DNA of 64,000 nucleotides from Mycobacterium gordonae (GCF_002101675.1 NZ_LQOY01000197.1:1-64000); one strand, 5' to 3'; shown: positions 25,807-35,013, numbered from the stretch's first letter. Notes: generated by a model from the sequence alone, not told the origin. Numbers and translations: made by a program.

Positions 25807-26834
25807 CGCGACGACCGAGCGCGACGCGGGTTCTCCTGGTCGAGCATCGAACCGACAATGCTTCGTGCCTTGAGCACCCCAGCGTCGGCGGCGACCTTGA
25901 ACCCTTGGCCGGCCCCTGCGTCGCCGACATTGGCTTGCAAGGTTTCGATGACGTCGACGTCGACGCGCATGACGTGTTCGAAGACGTCGTGCAGGTGTTG
26001 ACCCACGCTGGCGTCGTCCAATCGGTAGTCGTGGGCGAACCGCCAGAACAGATGTGTGGTCGAGGGTGTCTCGGGGGTCACGGCTTGAATGCGAATGTGG
26101 CCGAACTTGTCGCCGCGATCGCTGTAGAGATCCCAACCTTCGGCAAGTACGGCGGGGCTGATGAATGTGCCGTGGTGCCGGCGGCGGTAGTAACCCGCGG
26201 GCGGCAGGCCGGTGGCCTGCGTTTCCCACGGCGCCAAGGGGGCCAACGGAATCTCGCGGGAGAACGTCACCGCAGTCTCCGATACCTCAATCTCATCGAG
26301 CGGCGGCACGTGTCCGACGGTCGGAGGTGTTTCCTCGGGGTGTACCCAGGGGATGTGGGTGAGGTCGAGGTAGTGCTCGTGCAGCAGCATGTAGTTTGCC
26401 TCGACGTGAGCAGCCGCACCCGAGGATGCCCAGCCCGGCCCGGTCAGCCACGGTAGCGCGGGAACCGAACGCGCCTGGGAGCGCGCGGGTTCACCCAGCC
26501 AGATCCACACGAACGGACCTACTTCTCGGGTCGGGTAGTGCGCAACACAGCCCCCGTAGGGCGGTTGTGGCTGCGAGGGCACCAGGACGCACACGCCGTT
26601 GGGGTCGTATTGCATTCCGTGATAGCCGCATTGAATGTTGTTGCCGACGAGTCGCCCCCGCGAAAGGGGGTAGCCGCGATGCCCGCAGACATCAGCGAGC
26701 GCGACCACGCCGTCGGATGTAGTGCGATACAGCACGATTGGACGATCCAGGATGCGCCGCCGCAGGGGGCGATCGGTGAGCTCGTCACCGGTGGCTGCGA
26801 CATACCAGCAGTCCTGTGGGTAGTTGGTCTTCAT
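25803..26834 (-). CDS. Rieske non-haem iron oxygenase, VanA-like
   Basis: A 343-residue terminal oxygenase. Rieske [2Fe-2S] ligands: Cys50-x-His52 (VCGHRGYP) and Cys69-x2-His72 (QCGYHGMQYDPNG). The mononuclear iron site is visible as DLTHIPWVH with His160 and His165, preceded by Asp157. The compact, single-subunit design is that of vanillate demethylase oxygenase-type enzymes, which demethylate or hydroxylate aromatic, terpenoid or sterol-like substrates. The ATG start overlaps the stop of the reductase gene by four bases (ATGA), so the two components are made in step. The VanB-like reductase supplies electrons. The substrate is not deducible. Confidence 0.93.
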   Translation of the reverse strand: MKTNYPQDCWYVAATGDELTDRPLRRRILDRPIVLYRTTSDGVVALADVCGHRGYPLSRGRLVGNNIQCGYHGMQYDPNGVCVLVPSQPQPPYGGCVAHYPTREVGPFVWIWLGEPARSQARSVPALPWLTGPGWASSGAAAHVEANYMLLHEHYLDLTHIPWVHPEETPPTVGHVPPLDEIEVSETAVTFSREIPLAPLAPWETQATGLPPAGYYRRRHHGTFISPAVLAEGWDLYSDRGDKFGHIRIQAVTPETPSTTHLFWRFAHDYRLDDASVGQHLHDVFEHVMRVDVDVIETLQANVGDAGAGQGFKVAADAGVLKARSIVGSMLDQENPRRARSSR

Positions 26835-27805
26835 ATGTCGAGCACCAATCGCTGGGTCCGCGAGCGTGAGACGCATACCATCAGACAGTCGTTCTCCGCT
26901 TTCTCATCATCGTTCAACACCGAATCGCGGTGATCGGGTGTTCCTTCGAGCACCGGCGTCTCGCACGTGCCGCAGATACCCTCCATGCACGACGCCAACA
27001 TGCTGACGCCATTGGCCCGCAACGCGTCGATGATCGTGTCGCCCGCGCCGACCTCGATGGTGATGCCGGACCGCTGGCAGACCACCTCGAACTCATCGAG
27101 CGCGTCCTGCGACGACGCTTGGTCGGCAGGCTTGGCAGCGAAACGTTCGACGTGCAATGCAGCTCGTGGCCAGATTTCACAAGCCTTTTCAACGGCGTTC
27201 AGCAGCGGCTCGGGTCCGCAGCAGTACACCAGGGTGTCCTCGCGCGGGGTGGCCAACACACTTGCCAGATCGAGAATGCCGTCCTGATCTTGAGGCCAAA
27301 TGGTGACCCGGTCGTCGTATTGGGACAGTTCCTTCAGGAAGGCCATCGAGGAGCGTTGGCGGCCACCGTAGAGCAGGTGCCAGTCGGCACCGTCGGCCTC
27401 GGCTACCTCAATCATCGGCATGATCGGAGTAATGCCGATACCGCCGGCGATGAACTGGTAGCGCGGGGCGCGTTGCAAGGGAAAGTGGTTACGGGGCCCC
27501 CGCACCTGAACAGAGGCACCTTCTTCGAGGACCTGATGGACATGCTTGGAACCCCCGCGGCCGTTGCGGTCAAGCAATACGCCCACCTTCCATTGTCGGA
27601 GGTCACTGGGACTCGAGCACAGTGAGTACTGACGCACCAACGTGTCGGTCAGTAACAGGTCGATGTGTGCACCCGGATTCCAATCCGGTAACTCCGCCCC
27701 GTTGGGGTCTTCAAGTACGAGGCCTACGACATCGTCGGCCAGTACTTCACGCGAAGCGACGATCAGTTCGACCGTTCGCTCCTGCATTTGCGGGACTTGG
27801 CTCAC
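26831..27805 (-). CDS. VanB-type oxygenase reductase (FMN/NAD/[2Fe-2S])
   Basis: A 324-residue phthalate-dioxygenase-reductase-family protein in the order flavin domain (RQYSLCSSPSD, about 77-87), NAD domain (AGGIGITPIMPMI, about 130-142; YCCGPEPLLNAVE) and C-terminal plant-type ferredoxin with Cys273, Cys278, Cys281 and Cys311. It passes electrons from NADH to the Rieske oxygenase encoded immediately downstream, which it overlaps by four bases. GTG 27805 is chosen because AAAGGAG lies five bases upstream; the frame extends further up without homology. It may also serve one of the P450s, which lack their own reductase here. Confidence 0.93.
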   Translation of the reverse strand: MSQVPQMQERTVELIVASREVLADDVVGLVLEDPNGAELPDWNPGAHIDLLLTDTLVRQYSLCSSPSDLRQWKVGVLLDRNGRGGSKHVHQVLEEGASVQVRGPRNHFPLQRAPRYQFIAGGIGITPIMPMIEVAEADGADWHLLYGGRQRSSMAFLKELSQYDDRVTIWPQDQDGILDLASVLATPREDTLVYCCGPEPLLNAVEKACEIWPRAALHVERFAAKPADQASSQDALDEFEVVCQRSGITIEVGAGDTIIDALRANGVSMLASCMEGICGTCETPVLEGTPDHRDSVLNDDEKAENDCLMVCVSRSRTQRLVLDI

Positions 27806-27973
27806 CCCAACTCCTTTACTTCTGTCGGTGCTAACCGTCTGGATCGAGCTTCGTCCGCCCGCCAGCGCCGGACCAGCCATCAGAAGATGGACCCACGTCC
27901 CTCGATCGGGGGGCGGACGCTCCGATCTCGCCGGGACCGACCGCGAGGCTGGGCGTTGACAACCTGATCGAGG

Positions 27974-28795
27974 TCAGGGCTGATCGAGAAAACTTTCGAT
28001 CAGCGGTGCCAATTCGTCCGCGCTGGTGAGCAATCCGAGGTGACCGTCCTTGAAAAGATGCAGGTGCGCATTCGGAATCAGCGATCGCAGTAGCTTGCCA
28101 TTCAACGGCGGCAGGATGGGATCGTCGTCGCCGCTCAGAACCAGCGTCGGCTGCCGGATCATTCGCGCGAAGGGGATGCTGGTCCAACCCAGTACAGCCA
28201 GTTGCTGAAAAAACAACCCACGCCTGTCATTTCGCATATGGTTGAACAGAGGCGGGGCCTGACCGGCCGTGCGGGCCTTGCCGCCGTAAATCATGGGCGC
28301 CACGTCGCGGGCATGCTCAGGATCGTCAAACCGGCGGCGCGTCAACATTTCCCGCACGACTTGTGGGCGACCAGGGATGAACGCGCCCGCCGCAGTGCTC
28401 ACCAGGATCAATCGCCGGCACCGCCGGCGATGCTGAAATGCGAACTGCTGCGCCAAAGCTCCGCCCCACGAAACGCCTAACACGTCGACCACCGGAGCGT
28501 CGAGCACATCGAGCAGATGGCCGGTCAGTCGCGCGACCTGCCACATGCGGTACGGCAGTCTCGGGGTGGACGACTCACCAGTGCCCGGCACGTCGAAGCG
28601 GATGACACCGGCGTCCGGGCTCAGCGCATCGACGAAGGGTTGAAGACCCTCGATGCGCACCCCTAAACCGTTGAGCAGCAACAATGGTGGCCGGTCGGAC
28701 GTCCCTTCCCGGACAGCGACGCGCAACTGATGCCCGTCGATGTCGATAACTCTCGTGTCGAGATCCGAACCAGTCTGTTCACGGGCGATTTCCAT
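27974..28795 (-). CDS. phaZ: Alpha/beta hydrolase, medium-chain PHA depolymerase (PhaZ)-like
   Basis: A 273-residue alpha/beta hydrolase. Triad: Ser109 in GVSWGG, the Asp in SGDDDPILPP (about 222-230), His252 in DGHLGLL. The stretches FDVPGTGESSTPRLPYR, GVSWGGALAQQFAF, APMIYGG and LGWTSI correspond closely to what I remember of the Pseudomonas intracellular medium-chain PHA depolymerase. It would release 3-hydroxy acids from PHA granules. ATG 28795 follows GAGAGGAAAC, a strong ribosome site. It heads the minus-strand set, 168 bases upstream of the VanB-like gene, and is divergent from the acyl-CoA ligase. A related C-C or ester hydrolase on a catabolic intermediate is the main alternative. 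Confidence 0.8.
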   Translation of the reverse strand: MEIAREQTGSDLDTRVIDIDGHQLRVAVREGTSDRPPLLLLNGLGVRIEGLQPFVDALSPDAGVIRFDVPGTGESSTPRLPYRMWQVARLTGHLLDVLDAPVVDVLGVSWGGALAQQFAFQHRRRCRRLILVSTAAGAFIPGRPQVVREMLTRRRFDDPEHARDVAPMIYGGKARTAGQAPPLFNHMRNDRRGLFFQQLAVLGWTSIPFARMIRQPTLVLSGDDDPILPPLNGKLLRSLIPNAHLHLFKDGHLGLLTSADELAPLIESFLDQP

Positions 28796-29049
28796 TGTTT
28801 CCTCTCTGCGCAGCTGTACCGCGTGCGGCCGCCCTGCGTTGTTTGTCAAGCGCGGACGCTACCTGCACCAGCAACCGCCAGGCAGCTCACCGAACCAGAT
28901 GGCAGAGGCTGTTCCCACGAACGGGAGATCGCCGGGCAGCCTATGGGTTTCTAGCGTGGTTATTGATGCGCGCGGTCTGTTCACAGCAGCGCGTCCATCT
29001 CATGGCGGTACCGGTAGTCGGCCGCCTTCGCGTGGAAACGAGGATCCCG
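28796..29049. promoter_or_regulatory. Divergent promoter region between phaZ-like and acyl-CoA ligase genes
   Basis: These 254 bases separate the starts of two divergent units: the phaZ-to-adh set (minus) and the ligase (plus). It therefore should hold both promoters and the operator of a cluster regulator. The plus-strand frame of the ligase stays open through it without homology. I found no clear palindrome by eye. Confidence 0.45.
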
Positions 29050-30705
29050 ATGGTGCAATCGCTGGTTCAGAACGAATTCGAGCTGACGATTCAACACGTC
29101 ATGCGGCGCATGCGGACGATGCACTCCGGTGTCGAGGTGGTGACGATGCTCGATGCCGAGGGATCGGTGGCTCGCACCACTTACGGCGAGGTAGTACGAC
29201 GGGCCGACCGGCTAGCTAATGCTCTGCAGGCTATGGGGATTCGCCCAGGTGATCGCGTGGCTACCTTCGCGTGGAACAACCAGCAGCACCTCGAGGCGTA
29301 TCTCGCAGTGCCGTGCATGGGCGCGGTCCTGCACACGCTCAACATCCGACTATCCGACGAGCAACTCGTCTACGTCATCAATCACGCCCAGGACCGCGTG
29401 ATTATCGTCGACGACTCATTGCTTCCTCAGCTCGAACGCATTCTTCCTGCGATCGATGTCGTCGAACAGTTCGTCGTCATCGGCGGGTCCGTCGACGCGG
29501 TCCGGCTGCCCAGGGCGGTTGACTACGAGGAGTTGCTCGCGGGCCAGGCCGATGGTTTCGATTACCCCGCGATCGAAGGCACCGCCGCGGCAAGCTTGTG
29601 CTACACCAGCGGGACGACCGGCAATCCGAAGGGTGTGCTCTACGGGCACCGCTCAACGGTGTTGCACGCCATGGCCGAATGCCTCACCGACACCCTTGAC
29701 GTGCGGTCCACCGACCGGGTGTTGCCGGTGGTCCCGATGTTCCATGCCAACGCCTGGGGTCTGCCCTATACGTGCGGCATGTTGGGCGCCGCACTGGTGA
29801 TGCCCAACCGTTTCCTGCAGGCCGACCCGTTGGTCAAGCTGATCTCCGCCGAAGCGGTCACCTTCGCCGCGGCCGTCCCGACCATCTGGAGTGACGTCTT
29901 GCGCAGGACGGCACTCGAACCGCAGGCCTTGGCATCGCTTCGGCGGGTCGCCTGCGGCGGCGCCGCCGTCCCGCTGTCGCTGATGCAGCGATTCGAGGAA
30001 GCCTTCGGCGTTCCGCTGGTGCAGGGATTCGGCATGACCGAGACAAGCCCGCTGGTCGCGATCGCCGAAGCCCCGGCCGGCGCGAGCGGTGCGGAGTATT
30101 GGCGTTACCGAGCCAAGACCGGCCGCATCACACCCCTTGTTGAGGCTCGCATCGTCGATGCCGCTGGTCGTGAACTTCCCTGGGATGGCGAGCAATCCGG
30201 GGAACTCGAGCTGGCCGGGCCATGGATAGCGTCGGGTTACTACCTCGACGAGCAGGCCGGCGAAGACAAGTTTCACGACGGCTGGCTACGGACCGGCGAT
30301 GTCGCGACGATCGACGCGCTTGGCTACATTCAGATCACCGATCGCACCAAGGACGTCATTAAGTCTGGCGGAGAATGGATTTCCTCCATCGAGATGGAGA
30401 ATGCGCTGATGTCTCATCCTTCAGTCTTGGAAGCTGCCGTCATCGCAAAGCCGGACGAGCGCTGGACTGAGCGGCCCCTGCCATGTGTTGTCCTGAACAG
30501 CGGGGAGCTCACCACTCCCGAGGCGCTCAATGCACACCTTCAGGGCCAGTTCGCCAAGTGGCAATTGCCCGACGAATACGCCTACATCACCGAAGTACCC
30601 AAGACCAGCGTGGGCAAATTCGACAAGAAGCAACTGCGCAAGCAACTGTCCGAAGGCCGACTGGCCGGGCGGCGGGCGGTGGGGGCGCAGCCGCCGAAGG
30701 GTTGA
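29050..30705 (+). CDS. Acyl-CoA synthetase (FadD/AlkK-like)
   Basis: A 551-residue AMP-forming ligase of the ANL superfamily. It has the P-loop CYTSGTTGNPKGVLYGH (about 177-193), GFGMTETSPLV, the A8 region DGWLRTGDVATIDALGYIQI and DRTKDVIKSGGEWISS, and the catalytic lysine in KTSVGKFDKKQLRK. The type is that of medium/long-chain fatty-acid or AlkK ligases. It activates a carboxylate to its CoA thioester. ATG 29050 follows GAGGAT; the longer frame upstream is noncoding. It is divergent from phaZ and convergent with the aldehyde dehydrogenase, which would make its acid substrate. A terminator hairpin follows at 30714. Confidence 0.92.
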   Translation: MVQSLVQNEFELTIQHVMRRMRTMHSGVEVVTMLDAEGSVARTTYGEVVRRADRLANALQAMGIRPGDRVATFAWNNQQHLEAYLAVPCMGAVLHTLNIRLSDEQLVYVINHAQDRVIIVDDSLLPQLERILPAIDVVEQFVVIGGSVDAVRLPRAVDYEELLAGQADGFDYPAIEGTAAASLCYTSGTTGNPKGVLYGHRSTVLHAMAECLTDTLDVRSTDRVLPVVPMFHANAWGLPYTCGMLGAALVMPNRFLQADPLVKLISAEAVTFAAAVPTIWSDVLRRTALEPQALASLRRVACGGAAVPLSLMQRFEEAFGVPLVQGFGMTETSPLVAIAEAPAGASGAEYWRYRAKTGRITPLVEARIVDAAGRELPWDGEQSGELELAGPWIASGYYLDEQAGEDKFHDGWLRTGDVATIDALGYIQITDRTKDVIKSGGEWISSIEMENALMSHPSVLEAAVIAKPDERWTERPLPCVVLNSGELTTPEALNAHLQGQFAKWQLPDEYAYITEVPKTSVGKFDKKQLRKQLSEGRLAGRRAVGAQPPKG

Positions 30706-30713
30706 TGACCGGT

Positions 30714-30754
30714 GGCCCGCCGGCATGAGATGACCGGCGGGCCAGCGCCTTTTC
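30714..30754 (+). terminator. Rho-independent terminator after the acyl-CoA ligase
   Basis: GGCCCGCCGG (30714-30723) and CCGGCGGGCC (30734-30743) form a perfect 10-base stem with a 10-base loop, followed after six bases by TTTT. It starts nine bases after the ligase stop and could also terminate the convergent aldehyde dehydrogenase transcript. Confidence 0.75.
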
Positions 30755-30849
30755 GCGTCGCACGTTTCCGTGCACATAGGCACCAATCCGCGTCGACCTA
30801 GGCCCCGGGCGAAACCCGCAGGGACCCGACGTTGCTCGCCCGCGGATGT

Positions 30850-32361
30850 TCAGCTTGGCGGTTCCGAGAGCAACGCGTCGAAGATGTGGCGTTCGAGTGT
30901 CTGGGTGAGGTCGACGTGGACGTGCTTGGCCTCGGTGTACTCGTCGAGCGCGTGTTGTCCCAGTTCGCGTCCCAGTCCGCTTTGCTTGTAACCCCCGAAT
31001 GGCAGGGCCGGATCGATCTGGTGCCAGTTGTTGATCCAGACCGTGCCTGCCCGAAGCTGCGCCGCGACTGCCAAGGCCCGCTCATAGTCGGTACTCCAGA
31101 CCCCGGCACTCAACCCATATGGAGAGTCATTGGCCTGGCGAATCGCGTCTGCCTCGTCGGAGTATCGCAGGACGCACAGGACCGGGCCGAAAATCTCCTC
31201 CCTGGCCACGTCCATGTCGTTGTTGACCTCGGTAAGAATCGTCGGTTCGATCCAGTACCCCTTGGTGAAACGATCTCCGTATGGAACCCCGCCCCCCAGA
31301 ACGACTTTGGCGCCATCGTGCTTCGCGCCGTCGACGAAGGTGAGTACCCGGTCACGCTGTCTGGCCGAAATGACCGGACCGACGTCGGTATCAAGGTCGG
31401 TGGTATCGCCGAGTTTCAGTGCCGATGCGCGGTCGACCAGCCGGTCGACTACTTGGTCGTACATGTCGTCAGGGACGAGCAACCGGGTGCCCGATTCGCA
31501 GATCTGGCCCGAGTACAACATGCAGCCAAAGAGCGCACCGTCGATAGCCACGTCGAGATCGGCGTCGTCCAACAGCACCTGCGCGCCTTTACCGCCGAGC
31601 TCGAGTGACACCTTCTTGACGGTGCCGGAGGCCAGCCGCATGATTTCGCGTCCGACCGCGGTCGATCCGGTGAATGCGACCTTGTCGACATCGGGGTGTT
31701 CGGCCAGCCGCGCACCGACCTCGGGCCCGGGCCCGGTAACGAGGTTGATCACCCCGTCGGGAACACCGCACTCTTGTGCGATCTCGCAGAGGCGTAGGAG
31801 CGTCAAAGGCGTCTTCTCGTCGGGTTTGACGACGATCGAGTTGCCGGCCGCCAGCGCGGGCCCGATCTTCCAAATGCCAAGGAGCAACGGAAAGTTCCAC
31901 GGCACGATTGCGGCGCACACTCCGATGGGCTCGCGGTGCAGGACATTCGTTGACAGCGTCGGGTAGGCCGCCGTAGGTACCTGTCGCTGCCATTCGTAGG
32001 AGGCTGCAAGCTCAGCGAAATAGAGAAAATGAGGGGCGGCATAACCCACATGGAACACCGTCGCCTGCCGCACCGTAGCTCCGTTGGTGTGGATCTCGAG
32101 CTCGACCAGATCGTCGATCTCCTGCCCGATCCGGTCGGCGATATTAGTCATGATGCGCGACCGTTCGCTGGGGGCCAGCCGCGACCACGTACCCGACTCG
32201 AACGCAGCCCGCGCCGCGGCAACTGCGGCGTCGGCGTGCTCGACCGTCCCCCTGGCGATCGTCGCATACAGTTCTTCAGTTGCTGGGTCGATTATCTCGT
32301 CCATCTCGTCGGCGTCGACGTGCTTGCCGTCGATGAGCATTTGATAGTGCTTGATGTTCAT
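30850..32361 (-). CDS. Aldehyde dehydrogenase (ALDH superfamily)
   Basis: A 503-residue NAD(P)-dependent aldehyde dehydrogenase. The oxyanion Asn is in VPWNFPLLLGIWK (about 160), the general base Glu in SLELGGKGAQVLL (about 258), and the nucleophile Cys in YSGQICESGTRL (about 292). FTGSTAVGREI binds cofactor, and the C-terminus has LPFGGYKQSGLGRELG. ATG 32361 is five bases from GAGG. It converts an aldehyde to a carboxylate, fitting between the zinc alcohol dehydrogenase and the acyl-CoA ligase. It is divergent from the second PucR gene, which may regulate it. Confidence 0.93.
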   Translation of the reverse strand: MNIKHYQMLIDGKHVDADEMDEIIDPATEELYATIARGTVEHADAAVAAARAAFESGTWSRLAPSERSRIMTNIADRIGQEIDDLVELEIHTNGATVRQATVFHVGYAAPHFLYFAELAASYEWQRQVPTAAYPTLSTNVLHREPIGVCAAIVPWNFPLLLGIWKIGPALAAGNSIVVKPDEKTPLTLLRLCEIAQECGVPDGVINLVTGPGPEVGARLAEHPDVDKVAFTGSTAVGREIMRLASGTVKKVSLELGGKGAQVLLDDADLDVAIDGALFGCMLYSGQICESGTRLLVPDDMYDQVVDRLVDRASALKLGDTTDLDTDVGPVISARQRDRVLTFVDGAKHDGAKVVLGGGVPYGDRFTKGYWIEPTILTEVNNDMDVAREEIFGPVLCVLRYSDEADAIRQANDSPYGLSAGVWSTDYERALAVAAQLRAGTVWINNWHQIDPALPFGGYKQSGLGRELGQHALDEYTEAKHVHVDLTQTLERHIFDALLSEPPS

Positions 32362-32673
32362 TGCCACCTCAGCGTCTGGTGATTCCCGATGAATTCAGTG
32401 AACCGTCGAGCCCTGGCACGCACCATCGCTCGAACGGAGTGTTCGGATAGCTCTGTCGCAAGAAGCGGCCGGACCCCTGCCTATGCCGGCCGCACACAGC
32501 GCTCCAATAAGGAGATAAAAGCACCCCGTTCGTACAGGTGTGGCACGAGCTATTGAGGCGGTACGTTTCGCTCGGCGACGGGCCGATGCCGAGCGATCTG
32601 CGCGCAACGGCCGCGAAACTCCCCTTTCCGGGGCCTTCCCGGTCAGCGATGTCCGGCGTGTTTCGGGGAATGT
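32362..32673. other. Divergent intergenic region between aldh and pucR
   Basis: These 312 bases separate the divergent aldehyde dehydrogenase and PucR genes. I see no supported gene. AAGGAG at about 32507 resembles a ribosome site but no start follows at a useful distance. The region should hold both promoters and any PucR operator; no palindrome stands out. Confidence 0.4.
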
Positions 32674-33969
32674 ATGAACACTGTGATGAATACACGGGCC
32701 GGCGATGTGGAGCGGTGCGTCGCCGAGCTTGCGGCGCGCCTCGTCGACAAGGTGCCCGATGCGGTCTCGCTGATTGAGGTGTCGGTTCGCGAAGAGATTC
32801 CCGAAATGATTCCCGAGACGCGTGACGAGTCGCAGATAGCACTCTTGGACGACGCCATTCAGGGCAATGTGGAAACCATCCTTTACGCACTGCGCCACAA
32901 CATTTCGGTCCACGACGTGCGAGCGCCGACCGCGGCGATCGAGCACACTCGACGTCTTGCTCAACAAGGAGTGCCACTGACGGCACTGATCCGCGGATAC
33001 CGTTTGGGGCAGCGACGACTCACTCACCTGGTCTTCGGGGAGCTGCACAGCATCGATATCGCGCCCGAATCACGAGTCAGTGTGGTGGAGGCGATCACGG
33101 AGATGCTCTTCATCTACGTCGATTGGATGTCCCAGCAGATTATCGCCATCTACGAGGAGGAGCGGGAGCGGTGGCTCGAGTCCAACAACAGTTTGCGCGC
33201 ATTGCGGGTTCGAGAAGTTTTGGCCGGTGGCTCGCATGTTGATGCCGATTGGGCTACCAACGCGATTCGCTATCCACTGAATTGGCATCATGTGGGGCTG
33301 GCGTTGTGGTATCCGGTTGCCAGCCCCGAGGCGGATGACTTGAATCGCTTACTCCGTTTCGTGCGGGGGTTGGGGGCAGCTGTCAAGGCCACTGCCGCCC
33401 CGCTATTTATCGCTACCGACCGTGCCAGCGCATGGGCATGGTTGCCGTTTCAAAGCGCGCCGGCCGAGATCACCGATGCAGTGAAGCGATATGCGTTGCA
33501 ACGCAGAGAATCACCGAATGTGACGATGGGTTCGCTCGCCCCTGGTGTCGACGGATTTCGTCGATCGCACGACCAGGCCGAGACTGCGCGGACCCTCGCT
33601 CTGGCTTGCGGAAAGTCAAGCGCCGTTGCGCTGGCCAGTAGCGACCCAGGATTAGCGGCCGCCGCGCTTCTCGGCGGAGATCTCGACCAAGCCCGGGAGT
33701 GGGTCACCGATGTGCTCGGCAAACTGGCCAGCCCGACGGATAACGACGCATTACTGCGCGACACACTGCGAGTGTTTCTGAACTGCGGCGCTAGTTACAA
33801 GCTTGCCGCTGAAGAGTTGGTTTTACACTTCAATACGGTCAAGTACCGGGTGGGGCGGGCGCTGACTAGGCGCGGACGTGGGATCGCAAACGATCGGCTT
33901 GACGTCGAGCTTGCGTTGCTGCTGTGTCACTGGTTCGGCAACGCCGTCCTGTTGCGGGCGAAGACCTGA
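32674..33969 (+). CDS. PucR family transcriptional regulator
   Basis: A 431-residue PucR/CdaR-type regulator built like the one at 20576: helical N-terminal domain with EHTRRLAQQGVPLTALIRGY, a central GGDEF-like domain, and C-terminal HTH_30 with FLNCGASYKLAAEELVLHFN, TVKYRVGRALTRRG and LDVELALLLCHWFG. It is divergent from aldh and closes the right end of the catabolic cluster. Its last 58 bases and about 154 bases beyond its stop recur at 37898-38109 at about 95% identity, so a second, now largely lost, copy of this gene probably existed. Start ATG 32674; an ATG four residues on is also possible. Confidence 0.9.
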   Translation: MNTVMNTRAGDVERCVAELAARLVDKVPDAVSLIEVSVREEIPEMIPETRDESQIALLDDAIQGNVETILYALRHNISVHDVRAPTAAIEHTRRLAQQGVPLTALIRGYRLGQRRLTHLVFGELHSIDIAPESRVSVVEAITEMLFIYVDWMSQQIIAIYEEERERWLESNNSLRALRVREVLAGGSHVDADWATNAIRYPLNWHHVGLALWYPVASPEADDLNRLLRFVRGLGAAVKATAAPLFIATDRASAWAWLPFQSAPAEITDAVKRYALQRRESPNVTMGSLAPGVDGFRRSHDQAETARTLALACGKSSAVALASSDPGLAAAALLGGDLDQAREWVTDVLGKLASPTDNDALLRDTLRVFLNCGASYKLAAEELVLHFNTVKYRVGRALTRRGRGIANDRLDVELALLLCHWFGNAVLLRAKT

Positions 33970-34123
33970 CTGGCAATAGTCGAGCCCAGCTCACGGCAAA
34001 CGGTTGGGCCGGATCCAAATGTGTTGAGCGAGAACGCTGCTGCCACGACGCGGCTCTAATGTGCCACGACTGCGGTTGGCGGGCCGGGCCCGTCGCTGCC
34101 GCTCACCAAGCTTGGGCGTCGAC
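33912..34123 (+). repeat. 212-bp direct repeat, copy A (pucR 3' end plus flank)
   Basis: It covers the last 19 codons of the PucR gene, its stop and 154 bases downstream. Aligned by eye to 37898-38109 there are about 11 mismatches and no indels. Identity continues past the stop codon, so the duplicated unit was larger than the gene end or is itself an element. Confidence 0.85.
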
Positions 34124-34303
34124 GGAACTTCGCGGACTCGGATTAGCAGCGACCCCGGCGTTTGTCCCCGCAGGACAACAGTTTGGGCTCTTGGACACAT
34201 CGTCTCTGTGCTGTGGTGCGGATAGCTTTGCGACGAATTGAACAAGAGCTTCTCACAGAGCACAGCTCATCTGACCACTCGACTTAGAATTGAGGCGACA
34301 AAT

Positions 34304-34474
34304 ATGTTGGCAATCATCGGCAGCTACCTCACCATCATCGGTTTCTGCCTGGCGATATTTAGCCCGGTGCTCGTCCCCGGTCTCGTGACCGCCTGGCACG
34401 ATTACCGTGATTGGCGTTCAGTGAACCAAAAGCCGCAGGCGGTCGGCACCGGCATACAGCCCGCGGCGGCATAG
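34304..34474 (+). CDS. Small membrane protein of unknown function
   Basis: A 56-residue protein from ATG 34304, preceded by TGAGGCG. One long hydrophobic segment (IIGSYLTIIGFCLAIFSPVL, about residues 4-23) is followed by a polar tail with WHDYRDWRS. The frame extends to an ATG at 34238, but the upstream part is polar and lacks a ribosome site. I do not recognise it. It lies between the two copies of the 212-bp repeat. Confidence 0.5.
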   Translation: MLAIIGSYLTIIGFCLAIFSPVLVPGLVTAWHDYRDWRSVNQKPQAVGTGIQPAAA

Positions 34475-35013
34475 GGTCGTCTGAAGTGTCACACGATGCG
34501 GCTGATGCGGGTGGAGTTGTCCCCGTGCCTGGCGGGTTGCCTCAAAGGCGCTGCCGTGCCTGAGCTTTGGCGGTTCAGAAGCCGGAGCTTCGGCGTCGAT
34601 CAATAGGCCGGGGTTCGGCTCACTGTTCGACGGCGTCCCGGTCCACGGTGCGCTACGCACGCACAGCCGTCCGCGTCGACCGCCGGCGCGGGATGCGTTC
34701 GGTGATGCCGCTCAGCGAGTTGACCATCCTGTTGGTTGCGTCGCCAGGGCGCGCCCCATCGCCCGGTCCTTCTAGGTCAGTTCGGCAACTCGATTAGCGC
34801 CGACGAGCGCGCCGCGCAGCGGAAAGCGGTCGGTGATCGGGTCGGCCGTCTTCGGGCCTTCCTCACCTCGGACCTCCACGCGGAGAATGTATGGCTGGGT
34901 GCCCCTCTGCGTGGGCTATGGCGCAGAACCGGGTCGCGGTCAACGTCGATGATGCTCCACATCAGCCCCTCACCCGGCCGCTGGCGGGCGAACTCGGTCG
35001 TTACGGTGGTCCC
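34475..35013. other. Intergenic stretch without a supported gene
   Basis: This 539-base stretch precedes tspO. Several short open frames occur on both strands but none has a credible start, ribosome site and domain together. It could contain a decayed gene; I see nothing firm. Confidence 0.4.

Noticed and set aside
33924..34241. Plus-strand frame with CHDCGW-like cysteines that is open in both copies of the 212-bp repeat
   Set aside because: Conservation follows from the absence of indels in a recent duplication; it overlaps the pucR end in another frame and lacks a ribosome site.
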